Source of the DNA: Verrucomicrobia bacterium LP2A
Lineage (GTDB): Bacteria; Verrucomicrobiota; Verrucomicrobiia; Methylacidiphilales; Methylacidiphilaceae
Direction of reading: 5' to 3'
Length of the DNA: 64,000 nt
Assembly: GCA_000526255.1 (NCBI GenBank)
Contig: JAFS01000001.1
Location: 992,001 to 1,056,000, forward strand
Below the pieces are notes generated by a model that was not told the origin of the DNA, did no database searches, and saw only the letters and a list, made by a program, of their open reading frames with translations. This document shows, piece after piece, positions 41,661 through 49,763 of the stretch. The number at the start of each line of letters is the position of its first letter. Position 1 is the first letter of the stretch. Made by a program: the position numbers and the translations under genes.

Positions 41661-42482
41661 ATGAGCTCCTTCCCTCCCGTCGCTCTGACGATCGCCGGCT
41701 CCGACTCGAGCGCTGGTGCGGGCATTCAAGCCGATCTCAAGACCTTCTCCGCTTTCCACACCTACGGGGCCACGGCGATCGCCGCGATCGTCGCGGAGCA
41801 CCCGGGCAAGGTTCTCGCGATCTCTGCTGTCGCCCCATCCCTGGTCGGCAGCCAGATTGCCGCCGTCTTCGCGGCCCTCCCGGTGGCCGCAGTCAAAACC
41901 GGAATGCTCTACCTTCCCGCAATTGTCCGGGAGTCGGCCGACCGGCTCAGGGAGCTCGCTCGCGGCCTTCCCCTGGTCGTCGACCCGGTCTTGGTCGCTT
42001 CGTGCGGCGATCCGCTCTCCTCCCGGGAGACTCTTACGGCCCTCGGCGAGGCCCTCTTTCCCCTGGCCCGCCTGGTCACCCCCAATCGGGCGGAAGCCGA
42101 GCTTCTCCTGGGAAGGGAGCTCGGCAGCTCCGCAGCGCTGGCGGACGCGGCCCAGGAGCTCGCAGAGCGATTCGGGGTCCCCTTCCTCCTCAAAGGCGGC
42201 CATCTGACCGGCGAGGCGGCGGTCGACTTCCTTGCCGAGGGGGGAACGCTGCGCTCCTTCGCCGCTCCGCGCATCGCGGGGGCAAGCCCCCACGGGACCG
42301 GCTGCACGCTCTCCGCAGCAATCACCGCGCGGCTCGCCTGGGGGGATCCACTTCCCGACGCCGTGGAGAGGGCCAAGCGGTGGCTCACCGCCCTGCTTCC
42401 ACGCACGATCCGTTCCGGGCCCTACGAATTTCTTCCGCTGCCCGGGCCGGGGGAGCTGCCAGCAGCTACCAGCCTTCCGTAA
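41661..42482 (+). CDS. thiD: Hydroxymethylpyrimidine / phosphomethylpyrimidine kinase
   Basis: A 273-residue ribokinase-fold kinase that phosphorylates HMP and HMP-P in thiamine synthesis. Typical are TIAGSDSSAGAGIQADLKTF, VKTGMLYLP, VVDPVLVASCGDPL, VTPNRAEAELLLG, FLLKGGHL and ASPHGTGCTLSAAI with the catalytic Asp position replaced in context by the GTGC anion hole. No other thi gene is in the window. The last 17 bases overlap the convergent lptE gene. Confidence 0.92.
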   Translation: MSSFPPVALTIAGSDSSAGAGIQADLKTFSAFHTYGATAIAAIVAEHPGKVLAISAVAPSLVGSQIAAVFAALPVAAVKTGMLYLPAIVRESADRLRELARGLPLVVDPVLVASCGDPLSSRETLTALGEALFPLARLVTPNRAEAELLLGRELGSSAALADAAQELAERFGVPFLLKGGHLTGEAAVDFLAEGGTLRSFAAPRIAGASPHGTGCTLSAAITARLAWGDPLPDAVERAKRWLTALLPRTIRSGPYEFLPLPGPGELPAATSLP

Positions 42483-43008
42483 CCAGGACCACGACCCTCT
42501 TCGCGAAGTCCTGGGCTACCCAGGGCATCACCTGCCGCTGCGCCTCGGGCGAGTTGATCTGGGTAAAGAAGAAGCTTGATCCGGAGACACCGACCCCGTT
42601 GAGCGTCTTCCTCCCGAGCTTCCGATTGAGCAGAGTCGCGCTCCCAATAAGGACGAAGCGGTATTCTGCGGTCGTCAGAGGATCGAGGACCTCCGGACGA
42701 ATGGGCATCCGCGTAAAGTCGGTGAGCGTGACCTCGAGCTCCGCGTCGGCCTCCTCGGGGCCAACCGTGCGCAAGCTCCCATCGTTGTCGAAGGCCTGGA
42801 TGATCTCGTTGGTGACCATCGACTGGAGCTGCGGGATGACCGTCTTGTTGCGCACCGTCGGGACCCAGATGGTGCGGAGCCCATGCATCTGCTTGCCGCC
42901 CACCGTTCCGAGGCGATAGCCTCCCGAGCAGCCCACCAGCAGGGCCGCGAGCAGGAGCAGAGCCAGCCATGGACGCCCGGCCCCCGTTGCTTTCGATCCG
43001 CACCTCAC
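42466..43008 (-). CDS. lptE: LptE-like outer-membrane LPS-assembly lipoprotein
   Basis: A 180-residue lipoprotein. The signal peptide ends in a lipobox (LLVGCSGGYRLG), with Cys as the lipidated residue. The mature part has GLRTIWVPTVRNKTVIPQLQ, TNEIIQAFDNDGSLRTV and a C-terminal helix, as in the LptE/RlpB family that helps LptD insert LPS. It overlaps the bamD stop by four bases, so both outer-membrane assembly factors are made from one message. A lone LptE call rests on short motifs, so I keep some doubt. Confidence 0.75.
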   Translation of the reverse strand: MRCGSKATGAGRPWLALLLLAALLVGCSGGYRLGTVGGKQMHGLRTIWVPTVRNKTVIPQLQSMVTNEIIQAFDNDGSLRTVGPEEADAELEVTLTDFTRMPIRPEVLDPLTTAEYRFVLIGSATLLNRKLGRKTLNGVGVSGSSFFFTQINSPEAQRQVMPWVAQDFAKRVVVLVTEGW

Positions 43009-44081
43009 GGCCCGTTTGCTCCGGCGCTGCCTCCGGGCGCACCCGCCGGAGGTGGACCTGAAGGGGTCTCCAATGGAGCAGCCGTGCTTGCCGTTTGCGC
43101 CGTAGGCAGGCCAAGGTCCTTTTCGACCATGGGGCGAAGCTCCTTGACCTTTTGCTCCGCGATCTTCCCCTGCTCCGACTCGGGGTTCTGGCGGATCACG
43201 TCGCTGTAGTAGATGAAGGCGGCCTTGTAGTTGCGCGTCTTCTCGTAAAAGCCGGCGATGTTGAAGCTGCCGAGGGTGGCCCGCTTCTTGAGAAGAGCGA
43301 GATGCTCCCGGGCGGCCGCCACCTTGTCCCCGAGGGGATAGCGGACAATGTAGTCCTCGAAGGCTTCCATCGCCTTCTCCCCCGAGCTCTGGTCATAGGC
43401 CGTGGACAGGGCTGAAACGAACCAGGTGTAGCCCAACTGGTACTGCGCATCGTCCGCCAGCTCCGAGTTCGGGTATTTGTCGAGGATCCGGCTGTACGCC
43501 GCAATCGCCTCGGTGTACTTCTTCTCCTGGATCCTCGCCAAGCCCAGCTGAAACTCCGCGATCGGGGCGAGCCGGCCGTACGGTGCCGCCCGAATGATTG
43601 ACTCGTAGATATCGACGGCGACCTTCATCGATGGCCCGAAAGGCACTCCCAGGAGCCGCTGCGGCTCTCCTGCCAGGTAGAGATTGCCGATCGCCAGCTT
43701 CCGCTCGAGCGCCTGCTCGAAGAAGGAGCTCGCCGGGTACTTCTGGATCATCTTGTCGTAGGCCTTATCGGCCTTGAGGAAGTCGCCCCGCTTCTCCAGA
43801 CACTCGGCGATCCGGAACTGCGCTTCGGGAGCAAAGAAGGAGTAGGGCCACCGACGCACGAGTACGGAAAACGCGCGTAAGGCGTTATCGTAGTCCTTCG
43901 CGTCGAGAAACTTCTTCCCCAGGGCGAGCTGGTCGCGCGAGCTCGACGCCGAGAGGCCGGCTCCCGTGCTCTCGTCAGTCCAGCCCTCTCCGGGCCTCCA
44001 GACGAGCGGAGCATAAAGCCGCGCGGGCACGAGCCCGACTACGACTACGAGCAGAGCCAGAAGCAACCGCCAAATAAGCAC
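43005..44081 (-). CDS. bamD: BamD-like outer-membrane assembly TPR protein without a lipobox
   Basis: A 358-residue protein with an N-terminal hydrophobic signal (WRLLLALLVVVVGLVPARL) that lacks the Cys needed for lipidation. TPR helices follow: ALGKKFLDAKDYDNALRAFS, AQFRIAECLEKRGDFLKADKAYDKMIQKYP, AEFQLGLARIQEKKYTEAI and DDAQYQLGYTWF. The repeat order and spacing match BamD (YfiO), which binds BamA and nascent outer-membrane proteins. The C-terminus is a Pro/Ala/Gly-rich tail. The missing lipobox means it is probably anchored by its signal segment or is soluble. Operon with lptE. Confidence 0.75.
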   Translation of the reverse strand: MLIWRLLLALLVVVVGLVPARLYAPLVWRPGEGWTDESTGAGLSASSSRDQLALGKKFLDAKDYDNALRAFSVLVRRWPYSFFAPEAQFRIAECLEKRGDFLKADKAYDKMIQKYPASSFFEQALERKLAIGNLYLAGEPQRLLGVPFGPSMKVAVDIYESIIRAAPYGRLAPIAEFQLGLARIQEKKYTEAIAAYSRILDKYPNSELADDAQYQLGYTWFVSALSTAYDQSSGEKAMEAFEDYIVRYPLGDKVAAAREHLALLKKRATLGSFNIAGFYEKTRNYKAAFIYYSDVIRQNPESEQGKIAEQKVKELRPMVEKDLGLPTAQTASTAAPLETPSGPPPAGAPGGSAGANGP

Positions 44082-44351
44082 CGTGACCCGCTAGACTAGC
44101 CGCTCCAACCCCTACGGTCAAGGGGTCGGTCGGAGAAGCGCCCCTCCCGCCCGGGGAAGATTTTCCCCGACTTCCCGCTGGTCGGGACGATGGGAATCGA
44201 TTAAGATCGCACCCGTTTGCAGGAATTGGAGTTCGGCGGATCCGAGAGATCGTTCGTTCTGTCATCCGGACGCCCGCGGGAGATGCCTGCGGTCGAGGGC
44301 CGGAGCGGTGGAGGATCACGGCATCTGCGGAGCAGGGAAGAAAGGACGCCC

Positions 44352-45614
44352 ATGACCTCGCGCAAGACAAACCCCCGTCAGAATCCTTCCCGATCCAGGC
44401 CAGGCAGGAACCGGAGCGCGGGGGCTCCCCGCAAACGCGCCTCCCGATCGAGGCTCCCGGCCGATCCAACCGTCACGCTTGAGCCCGTGATCGCTGTGGA
44501 GAAGGGACGTGCGGCATCGGCCCCAGTCGATCCTCCCTCGGGCCTCCCGACCTCCGCGACCGAAGCCAACTCCCCTCGCGTCTATCTCGTAGCTCGAGGA
44601 CCCGACTCCCTCTTCGCCTACTGGAACTGGTCCGAAGAACGCCTCGCGGCAGTTGCCCGCGAGGCCGACGATAGCTGCGTCCTCCTCCGGCTCCGGCGGG
44701 CCGACGGGACGATTCGCGAGGAGCATGCTCTCCCGCCCGGCTGTCGGAACTGGTACTTTTCCCTCCCCGAGGGCGGACAGAGCTTCTCGGTCGAGCTTGG
44801 CGCCTACCAGGTCCGGGAATCCCAGAGGGTCTTTCGCCCGTTCGGCTCTTCCCCTTCGGTTACCCTGCCCCGGTTCTCGCCTTCAGAGCGGACCGACCAG
44901 ACCCTGGTCACCCTTCCTCCGCAGATCCCCTTCGGCCGGCTGGCCGAGGAGCTCGACCCCCTCTCCCATCCCGGGGAGCGGATCGCCGAAACCCTGGCCC
45001 GCCTGCAGCAGGCGCCGGGCGAAGGTCCCTCTCCGGTCTCCCCCGAGCTTCTCTCCCGCTGGACGGCGGGCTGGGCCGCCTCGCAGACCGCCGGAAGCTT
45101 CGGAGGCAGCCCGTCGAGCTTTGGCCTCGTTTCTTGGCCGGGCTCTTTCCCGTGGCCTGGCTCGGTGACCGCTTTGCCGGGCTCGCTTGCCTGGACGGGT
45201 GCGGCCATCGGCTGGCCGGGCAGCTTGGCTTGGCCCGGCTCCTTTGTCTGGCCCTCCTCCTGGGCCTTCAGCCCCTTCGGCGCTTCCTGGGGCCTTCCGC
45301 CCGGGGGCGGCCGCGAGCGGGGCTTCTTCCTCCACGTCAACGCAGAGCTCATCCTCTACGGGGGAACCGATCCCAAGGCACGGGTCACCGTGCTCGGGGA
45401 GCCAATTCCGCTCCAGCCCGATGGCACCTTCCGCTACCATTTCCTCCTTCCTGATGGAAGCTACCGCATCCCGATCGAAGCGCTCTCGCCAGACAAGGTG
45501 GAAACCCGCGGGGCGACCCTCTCCTTCCTCCGGCAGAGCGACTACCAGGGGAAGGTCGACGCCACTCCGCAGCCTCCGCTTCCGCCCGAGCCCTTGGGAC
45601 GCATTCCCGGCTGA
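44352..45614 (+). CDS. DUF4912 protein with WPGS-type repeats
   Basis: A 420-residue protein starting at the ATG at 44352, behind AAGGA. A basic Arg/Ser/Pro-rich tail leads to a DUF4912 domain (VYLVARGPDSLFAYWNWSEE, ELGAYQ). A tract of Trp-Pro-Gly-Ser units follows (WPGSFPWPGSVTALPGSLAW and WPGSLAWPGSFVWPSSWAF, bases about 45130-45280), then a C-terminal second domain with FFLHVNAELILYGGTDPKARV. DUF4912 genes often sit beside GH57 glucan-branching enzymes, as here. Function unknown; a structural or carbohydrate-associated role is inferred from the neighbour. Confidence 0.72.
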   Translation: MTSRKTNPRQNPSRSRPGRNRSAGAPRKRASRSRLPADPTVTLEPVIAVEKGRAASAPVDPPSGLPTSATEANSPRVYLVARGPDSLFAYWNWSEERLAAVAREADDSCVLLRLRRADGTIREEHALPPGCRNWYFSLPEGGQSFSVELGAYQVRESQRVFRPFGSSPSVTLPRFSPSERTDQTLVTLPPQIPFGRLAEELDPLSHPGERIAETLARLQQAPGEGPSPVSPELLSRWTAGWAASQTAGSFGGSPSSFGLVSWPGSFPWPGSVTALPGSLAWTGAAIGWPGSLAWPGSFVWPSSWAFSPFGASWGLPPGGGRERGFFLHVNAELILYGGTDPKARVTVLGEPIPLQPDGTFRYHFLLPDGSYRIPIEALSPDKVETRGATLSFLRQSDYQGKVDATPQPPLPPEPLGRIPG

Positions 45615-45660
45615 AGCGGTCTTTGGGGAGGAAAACGGGCGGAAGACGGCGGATCGCGCG

Positions 45661-47247
45661 ATGGAGACCCAGGGCTACCTGTCGATTCTTCTTCACGGCC
45701 ATCTCCCGTTCGTCCGCCACCCCGAGCACGAGGAGTTCTTCGAGGAGGACTGGCTCTTCGAGGCGATCACCGAGTGCTATCTCCCGCTCCTTGCGGTCCT
45801 CGAGGGGCTCTTACGCGATGGGATCGACTTCCGGCTCACCCTCTCGCTCTCGCCCACCCTCTGCGCGATGCTCGGCGACCCCCTCCTCCAAAAACGCTAC
45901 CGGATCCACCTCGAGCGTCTGCTCGAGCTCGCCTGCCGTGAGTCGGACCGGACGATCTTCTCTCCCCCCTTCCACGAGCTCGCCCGCTTCTACCGGACCC
46001 GGCTCGAAGAGGCCCGCGCAGCCTACGTCGATCGCTACCGAGCCGACCTCCCGGGTGCCTTCCGGCGGATCTCCGACACGGGGAAGCTCGAGCTGATCTG
46101 CTGCGGGGCGACCCACGGCTACCTCCCCCTCCTCGCTGAAACGCCCGAAGCGGTTCGCGCCCAAATCCTCATCGCCCGCGACTCCCACCGGGCGCTCTTT
46201 GGCGAAGGGCCCAGGGGATTTTGGCTCCCCGAATGCGCCTATTGTCCGGGGGTCGAAGCCTATCTCCGCGAAGCCGAGATCCGCTGGTTCGTGGTCGACA
46301 CCCACGGCCTGCTCTTCGCCGACCCCCGTCCCCGGATGGGCTTTTACGCCCCCGTCTACACTCCCCATGGGCCAGCGGCCTTTGCCCGCGACATCGATTC
46401 GAGCCGCGAGGTCTGGAGCGCTTCCGAAGGCTACCCCGGCGACTTCGCCTATCGAGAGTTCTACCGGGACATCGGCTTCGAGCTCGACTACGACTACCTG
46501 CGCCCCTACCTTCTCCCGACCGGCGAGAGAAAGTTCCTCGGGATCAAGTACTACCGGATCACCGGAACCACCCCGGACAAGCAACCCTACTCCCCCGAGG
46601 CCGCACGGGCGAAGGCGGCCCTCCACGCCGAGGATTTTCTCACCAAGCGGCGTCGCCAGGTTGCTTCTCTCCGGGAACAGAGCCTCCCGCTCCCCCCGAT
46701 CGTGCTCGCCCCCTATGACGCCGAGCTCTTCGGTCACTGGTGGTACGAGGGACCCCAGTTCCTCGACTTCCTCTTCCGAGAGATGGCCTCCGATCCCGGT
46801 TCCCTCTCCCCGGTCACGCCGAGCGAATACCTCGAGCGCCACCCGACCCAGCAGCTCGCCCAGCCCGCTTCCTCATCCTGGGGATGGCACGGCGACTCGG
46901 AGGTCTGGCTCGACGGAGTCAACGACTGGATCTATCCCCACCTCCACGAGGGCGCCCGCCGGCTCGTCGCGCAGGCCAGGCGGTACAACACCCATAGGAA
47001 GCCGCCCGAGCGTCTCCTCCGGCAAGCCGCCCGCGAGCTTCTGCTCGCCCAAGCGAGTGACTGGGCTTTTCTCCTGAAGACGGGGACCGCCTCGACCTAC
47101 GCCAAGCGCCGCACCGAAACCCACCTCTACCGGCTCGACCGGCTTTGTGGCCAGATCGAGAACGGCTCCCGCGACTTGGACTTCCTCCGCGAATGCGAAT
47201 GGCGGGACAACCTCTTCCCCGATCTCGACTGGCGCTACTTCGCTTGA
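45661..47247 (+). CDS. GH57 1,4-alpha-glucan branching enzyme
   Basis: A 528-residue enzyme of the DUF1957/GH57 branching type. Conserved regions: LHGHLPFVRHPEHE at the start, CGATHGYLPLL, GFWLPECAYCPGV with the nucleophile Glu191, and LAPYDAELFGHWWYEGP with the acid/base Asp353, matching Glu183 and Asp354 of the Thermococcus enzyme. A C-terminal helical domain follows (NDWIYPHLHEGARRL). It makes alpha-1,6 branches in glycogen. The ATG at 45661 begins METQGYLSILLHGH. Downstream of DUF4912 by 46 bases; tRNA-Gln follows. Confidence 0.9.
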   Translation: METQGYLSILLHGHLPFVRHPEHEEFFEEDWLFEAITECYLPLLAVLEGLLRDGIDFRLTLSLSPTLCAMLGDPLLQKRYRIHLERLLELACRESDRTIFSPPFHELARFYRTRLEEARAAYVDRYRADLPGAFRRISDTGKLELICCGATHGYLPLLAETPEAVRAQILIARDSHRALFGEGPRGFWLPECAYCPGVEAYLREAEIRWFVVDTHGLLFADPRPRMGFYAPVYTPHGPAAFARDIDSSREVWSASEGYPGDFAYREFYRDIGFELDYDYLRPYLLPTGERKFLGIKYYRITGTTPDKQPYSPEAARAKAALHAEDFLTKRRRQVASLREQSLPLPPIVLAPYDAELFGHWWYEGPQFLDFLFREMASDPGSLSPVTPSEYLERHPTQQLAQPASSSWGWHGDSEVWLDGVNDWIYPHLHEGARRLVAQARRYNTHRKPPERLLRQAARELLLAQASDWAFLLKTGTASTYAKRRTETHLYRLDRLCGQIENGSRDLDFLRECEWRDNLFPDLDWRYFA

Positions 47248-47262
47248 TCCCCTTTCCCGCCC

Positions 47263-47291
47263 TTGCCATCGGAAGGCTTTTGCCCTACAAA
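47263..47291 (+). promoter_or_regulatory. Promoter of tRNA-Gln
   Basis: TTGCCA (47263-47268) and TACAAA (47286-47291) are 17 bases apart and lie 18 bases before the tRNA. The same TTGCCATCGG start and TACAA box appear before leuD (32216-32244). Confidence 0.6.
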
Positions 47292-47309
47292 GACCAGTGC
47301 CCGCTTCAC

Positions 47310-47385
47310 TGCCGCGTGGTGCAATTGGTAGCACACCAGACTCTGGATCTGGGTGTTCTAGGTTCGAGTCCTAGCGCGGCAGCCA
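47310..47385 (+). tRNA. tRNA-Gln (anticodon CUG)
   Basis: All stems fold: acceptor TGCCGCG with CGCGGCA (7 bp), D stem GTGC/GCAC, anticodon stem CCAGA/TCTGG with loop CTCTGGA (anticodon CTG, reads CAG), and T stem CTAGG/CCTAG with loop TTCGAGT. Discriminator G at 47382 and an encoded CCA at 47383-47385. Confidence 0.97.
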
Positions 47386-47427
47386 GATTGCGGAAATCCG
47401 CAGTGGCAGGACTTCTTTCCCGATCGA

Positions 47428-47601
47428 TCACGAGAGCTGCGCGATGCGCCAGAAGCCTGTGGCAAGCTTCGCGAGCTTCCTCTGATGCTCCAGAAGCCGC
47501 TCAGGCGTCCACTCCTCATTCTCCTCGGCAAGCTCGCAGGTGAGCCGAAGCTTGCTCTTCTTGAGAGCCAGCCGCTTCTCGGCATAGGGCCGATTGGCCA
47601 T
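47428..47601 (-). pseudogene. C-terminal tail of a GmrSD-like DUF262/DUF1524 gene
   Basis: Fifty-seven residues, ANRPYAEKRLALKKSKLRLT then CELAEENEEW and LLEHQRKLAKLATGFWRIAQ, match the extreme C-terminus of DUF1524 (HNH) proteins such as GmrSD modification-dependent restriction enzymes. It reads on the minus strand towards the tRNA. Its N-terminal partner is 2.15 kb away at 49764-50210, beyond the mobile element, so one gene has been split and most of its middle lost. Not likely to be expressed as a working protein. Confidence 0.6.
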
Positions 47602-47623
47602 ATCCCTGTTCGGGCCTATCGAC

Positions 47624-47652
47624 TTGACACAGACCTCCACAATCCCTAGATT
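47624..47652 (+). promoter_or_regulatory. Promoter of the IS1595-like transposase gene
   Basis: TTGACA (47624-47629) and TAGATT (47647-47652), spaced by 17 bases, lie directly before the ATG at 47659; transcription would start almost at the start codon. The -35 box lies inside the left terminal repeat, as is common in small insertion sequences. Confidence 0.55.
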
Positions 47653-47658
47653 TTGATC

Positions 47659-48183
47659 ATGATCGGCACCGCCGTCACGCTCCGTGCGTTCCACGATCTC
47701 TTCCCGGACGAGGACGCCGCGCGGGCGTGGTTTGAGCGCGCCCGCTGGCCGGACGGCCCGATATGCCCGGTGTGCGGATGCGTCAACCACGCTTCCTGGC
47801 TGCGGACGATCCGCCGCTGGCAATGCACCGCCTGCCACCGACAGTTCTCGGTCACCGCTGGCACGCCGATGCACCGCACCCACCTGCCGATGCTCACCTG
47901 GGCGCAGGCCATCTACCAGATCGTCGCGTCGAGCAAGGGCATCTCCGCCGTGAAGCTCTCGGAGATGCTGGGCGTATCCTACCAGGCGGCGTGGCACCTC
48001 GGTCACCGCATCCGCGCCATGATGGCCGAGGATAGCCCATTGCTGTCCAACCTCCTCGAGATCGACAAGACCCATGCCGGAGCGCCGCCGCGCAAGCGCC
48101 CCAAGCCGGAGCGCATGGCCCTGCTCGTCCGGGGCGGCGTCGGGCGCATGCTGCCTTATCGCTTTCTCACGGGAACCGCCTGA
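47659..48183 (+). pseudogene. IS1595-family transposase, C-terminally truncated
   Basis: A 174-residue protein. It has the IS1595/ISXO2 N-terminus: LFPDEDAARAWFERARWPDG, a zinc ribbon (CPVCGC and CTAC), SVTAGTPMHRTHLPMLTWAQ and the helix-turn-helix VKLSEMLGVSYQAAWHLGHR. The DDE nuclease domain begins (EIDKTHAGAP, first catalytic Asp) but ends within its first strands, so the later catalytic Asp and the third catalytic residue are missing. It cannot be an active transposase alone. The stop codon TGA overlaps the TnpB ATG (TGATG), which implies coupled translation. Confidence 0.75.
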
Positions 48184-49745
48184 TGGCCCGCACCAAGCCC
48201 GAGCATCCGCCCGTCCATCGGACCGACCTGCTGCCGTCGAACCTGACGGCCAGCAAAGAGGCGGCGGTGCGCGCGCTGCTCAGAGCCTACCGCCGGGGCG
48301 CGGTGCTGCTGGGCCGGGAAGAGTGGCGGCTCTTCTTCGAGACGGGCCGCTTTGAGAAGAACCACGACGTGGACAAGGTCACCTTCGCCGCCGTCATCGG
48401 CGCGGCCAACCGCGTCCAGATGGCCCGCTGGCAGGTCGTCGGGCAGCTCCAGGGCTGGATCCGTAACCGGGCCAATGAGTTTCGAGACATGGTCAACCAC
48501 AGCACGCTGACACCCGCCACCAAGCAGATGCTCCACGCCATCAACGGCCTGGGCGCGTGGTTCCGGCGCGGCGAGGTGGCGAGGAGAGACACGGGCGAGG
48601 TGATTCCCGTTTCCGTGCGACGGCTGGCGCGCGCCATGATGCGCCACTGCATGGCGCGGCATCGCCGCCCGGACCTCTCGCGCATCTCCATGCGCCTCGA
48701 CCACCGCGCGGGGAGCATCTCCCGCCCCATCCAGGCGACGCAGGGCGGCAGGGTCGGCTGGTGGGTGAGCCTCTCCACGCTCGAGAAGGGGCGCAAGATC
48801 GCCATCCCGCTGCTTACCTACGACTACCATGCCAAGCGTCCTGGCCGCGTGACCAACGGCATCCAGGTGAACGAGCGCGAGGGTCGCCTGAGCTTCGGCG
48901 TGGTGACCGACATGGGCGAGGTCTGCGCCAAAAGCCGCGCCGCCTACGACGGCCACGGCGCGCTGGCGCTTGATTTTGGGCTGTCCACGCTCTTGGCCAC
49001 ATCCGACGGCCGGCTGCGCGGCCAGGGATGGCTCAAGCGGCTCAAGCGGTACGACGCGCTGCTTGCCTTGATCGCGGCCAGCCAGCAGCGTGCCGGACGC
49101 AGGCCACGCGAGAGCAAGCGGTATCGAGCGCTGGTGGAGGACGTGCGCGGCTTCCTTCGCACCGAGGTCGGCCGCGTGCTCAACCGCCTTGTCGAGCAGG
49201 GCAAGCCCAAGGAGTTGGTGCTGGAGCGGCTCGACTTCCGCCACTCCGACCTCTCAAGGCGGCTCAACGCGATCCTGCGCAACTGCGGACGCTCGATCGT
49301 CCAGGAGAAGTTGCGCGACCTGGAGGAGCGGTTCGGAATCCCCTCCGCCGAGGTCAACGCCGCATACACCTCTCAGGCATGTTCCGGTTGCGGCTATGTG
49401 GACAAGCGGAACCGCCGCGACCAGAAGACCTTCGTCTGCCTTTGGTGCGGTCACCAAATGCACGCCGACCTCAATGCGGCGGCCAACATCGAAGCGCGCC
49501 GTGCGCGCCCCAATGGTTGGCTGTTCCAGGGGAAGGCTGCGGTCCTTGCCGAGCTCGTGCGCGAGTTCGGGGAGCGACGTGTCCGGGCGCTGGGCCTGGG
49601 CAGAACCGGGAGCCGGGGTGCCCCCGCCGACCCACGATCAACCAATCCCTACTTCGGTGGAGTGCCGTCGACCGTGGTGAGGTCATCCGAACGCCGCGAG
49701 GCGTCCATGAAATCGCCCGATACTCCAGCCCTTGTGGCTGCCTGA
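48183..49745 (+). CDS. tnpB: TnpB, RNA-guided nuclease (IS200/IS605-IS607 accessory protein)
   Basis: A 520-residue protein, longer than most TnpB (about 400). The RuvC-like site is complete: Asp264 in LDFGLSTLLATS, Glu348 in LVLERLDFRHS and Asp429 in MHADLNAAANIEA. The zinc finger has Cys400 and Cys403 (CSGCGYVDKR) and Cys419 and Cys422 (CLWCGHQ). TnpB proteins use an omega-RNA from their own 3' end to cut DNA that matches the flank of the element, keeping the transposon at its site. No TnpA of the IS605 (Tyr) or IS607 (Ser) type is present; the partner here is an IS1595 fragment. The 3' end overlaps a strongly structured RNA region. Confidence 0.88.
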   Translation: MARTKPEHPPVHRTDLLPSNLTASKEAAVRALLRAYRRGAVLLGREEWRLFFETGRFEKNHDVDKVTFAAVIGAANRVQMARWQVVGQLQGWIRNRANEFRDMVNHSTLTPATKQMLHAINGLGAWFRRGEVARRDTGEVIPVSVRRLARAMMRHCMARHRRPDLSRISMRLDHRAGSISRPIQATQGGRVGWWVSLSTLEKGRKIAIPLLTYDYHAKRPGRVTNGIQVNEREGRLSFGVVTDMGEVCAKSRAAYDGHGALALDFGLSTLLATSDGRLRGQGWLKRLKRYDALLALIAASQQRAGRRPRESKRYRALVEDVRGFLRTEVGRVLNRLVEQGKPKELVLERLDFRHSDLSRRLNAILRNCGRSIVQEKLRDLEERFGIPSAEVNAAYTSQACSGCGYVDKRNRRDQKTFVCLWCGHQMHADLNAAANIEARRARPNGWLFQGKAAVLAELVREFGERRVRALGLGRTGSRGAPADPRSTNPYFGGVPSTVVRSSERREASMKSPDTPALVAA

Positions 49746-49751
49746 GTTAAC
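49610..49751 (+). ncRNA. Likely omega-RNA scaffold (reRNA) of TnpB
   Basis: Four hairpins in a row lie over the TnpB 3' coding end and just past it: CGGGG/CCCCG (49614-49626), CTAC-TTCG-GTGG with a UUCG loop (49649-49660), ACGCC-GCGA-GGCGT with a GNRA loop (49691-49704), and ACTC-CAGCC with GGCTG-GAGT (49722-49747). It ends TTAAC at 49751, beside the element end. The place and the structure match omega-RNAs of other TnpB genes. The guide would then start at about 49752 or 49764, depending on the true end. Confidence 0.55.
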
Positions 49752-49763
49752 GCGATAGTACCC

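Larger units (their letters stand above)
47612..49763 (+). mobile_element. IS1595-like element carrying TnpB
   Basis: Both ends show similar inward-reading sequences. The left one reads GGGCCTATCGACTTGACACA then G. The right one (minus strand) reads GGGTACTATCGCGTTAACTC then AG. GGG, TATCG, TT, AC and CAG are shared, about 15 of 22 positions. The element contains a truncated IS1595-type transposase gene and a full TnpB gene. It interrupts a DUF262/DUF1524 gene. ATCCC occurs just outside each end (47602 and 49764), but offset by two bases, so a duplicated target site is not proved. The boundaries are inference. Confidence 0.6.

Noticed and set aside
47391-47402. GCGGAAATCCGC just after tRNA-Gln
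   Set aside because: Five pairs with a two-base loop cannot form a stable hairpin, and no T-run follows.
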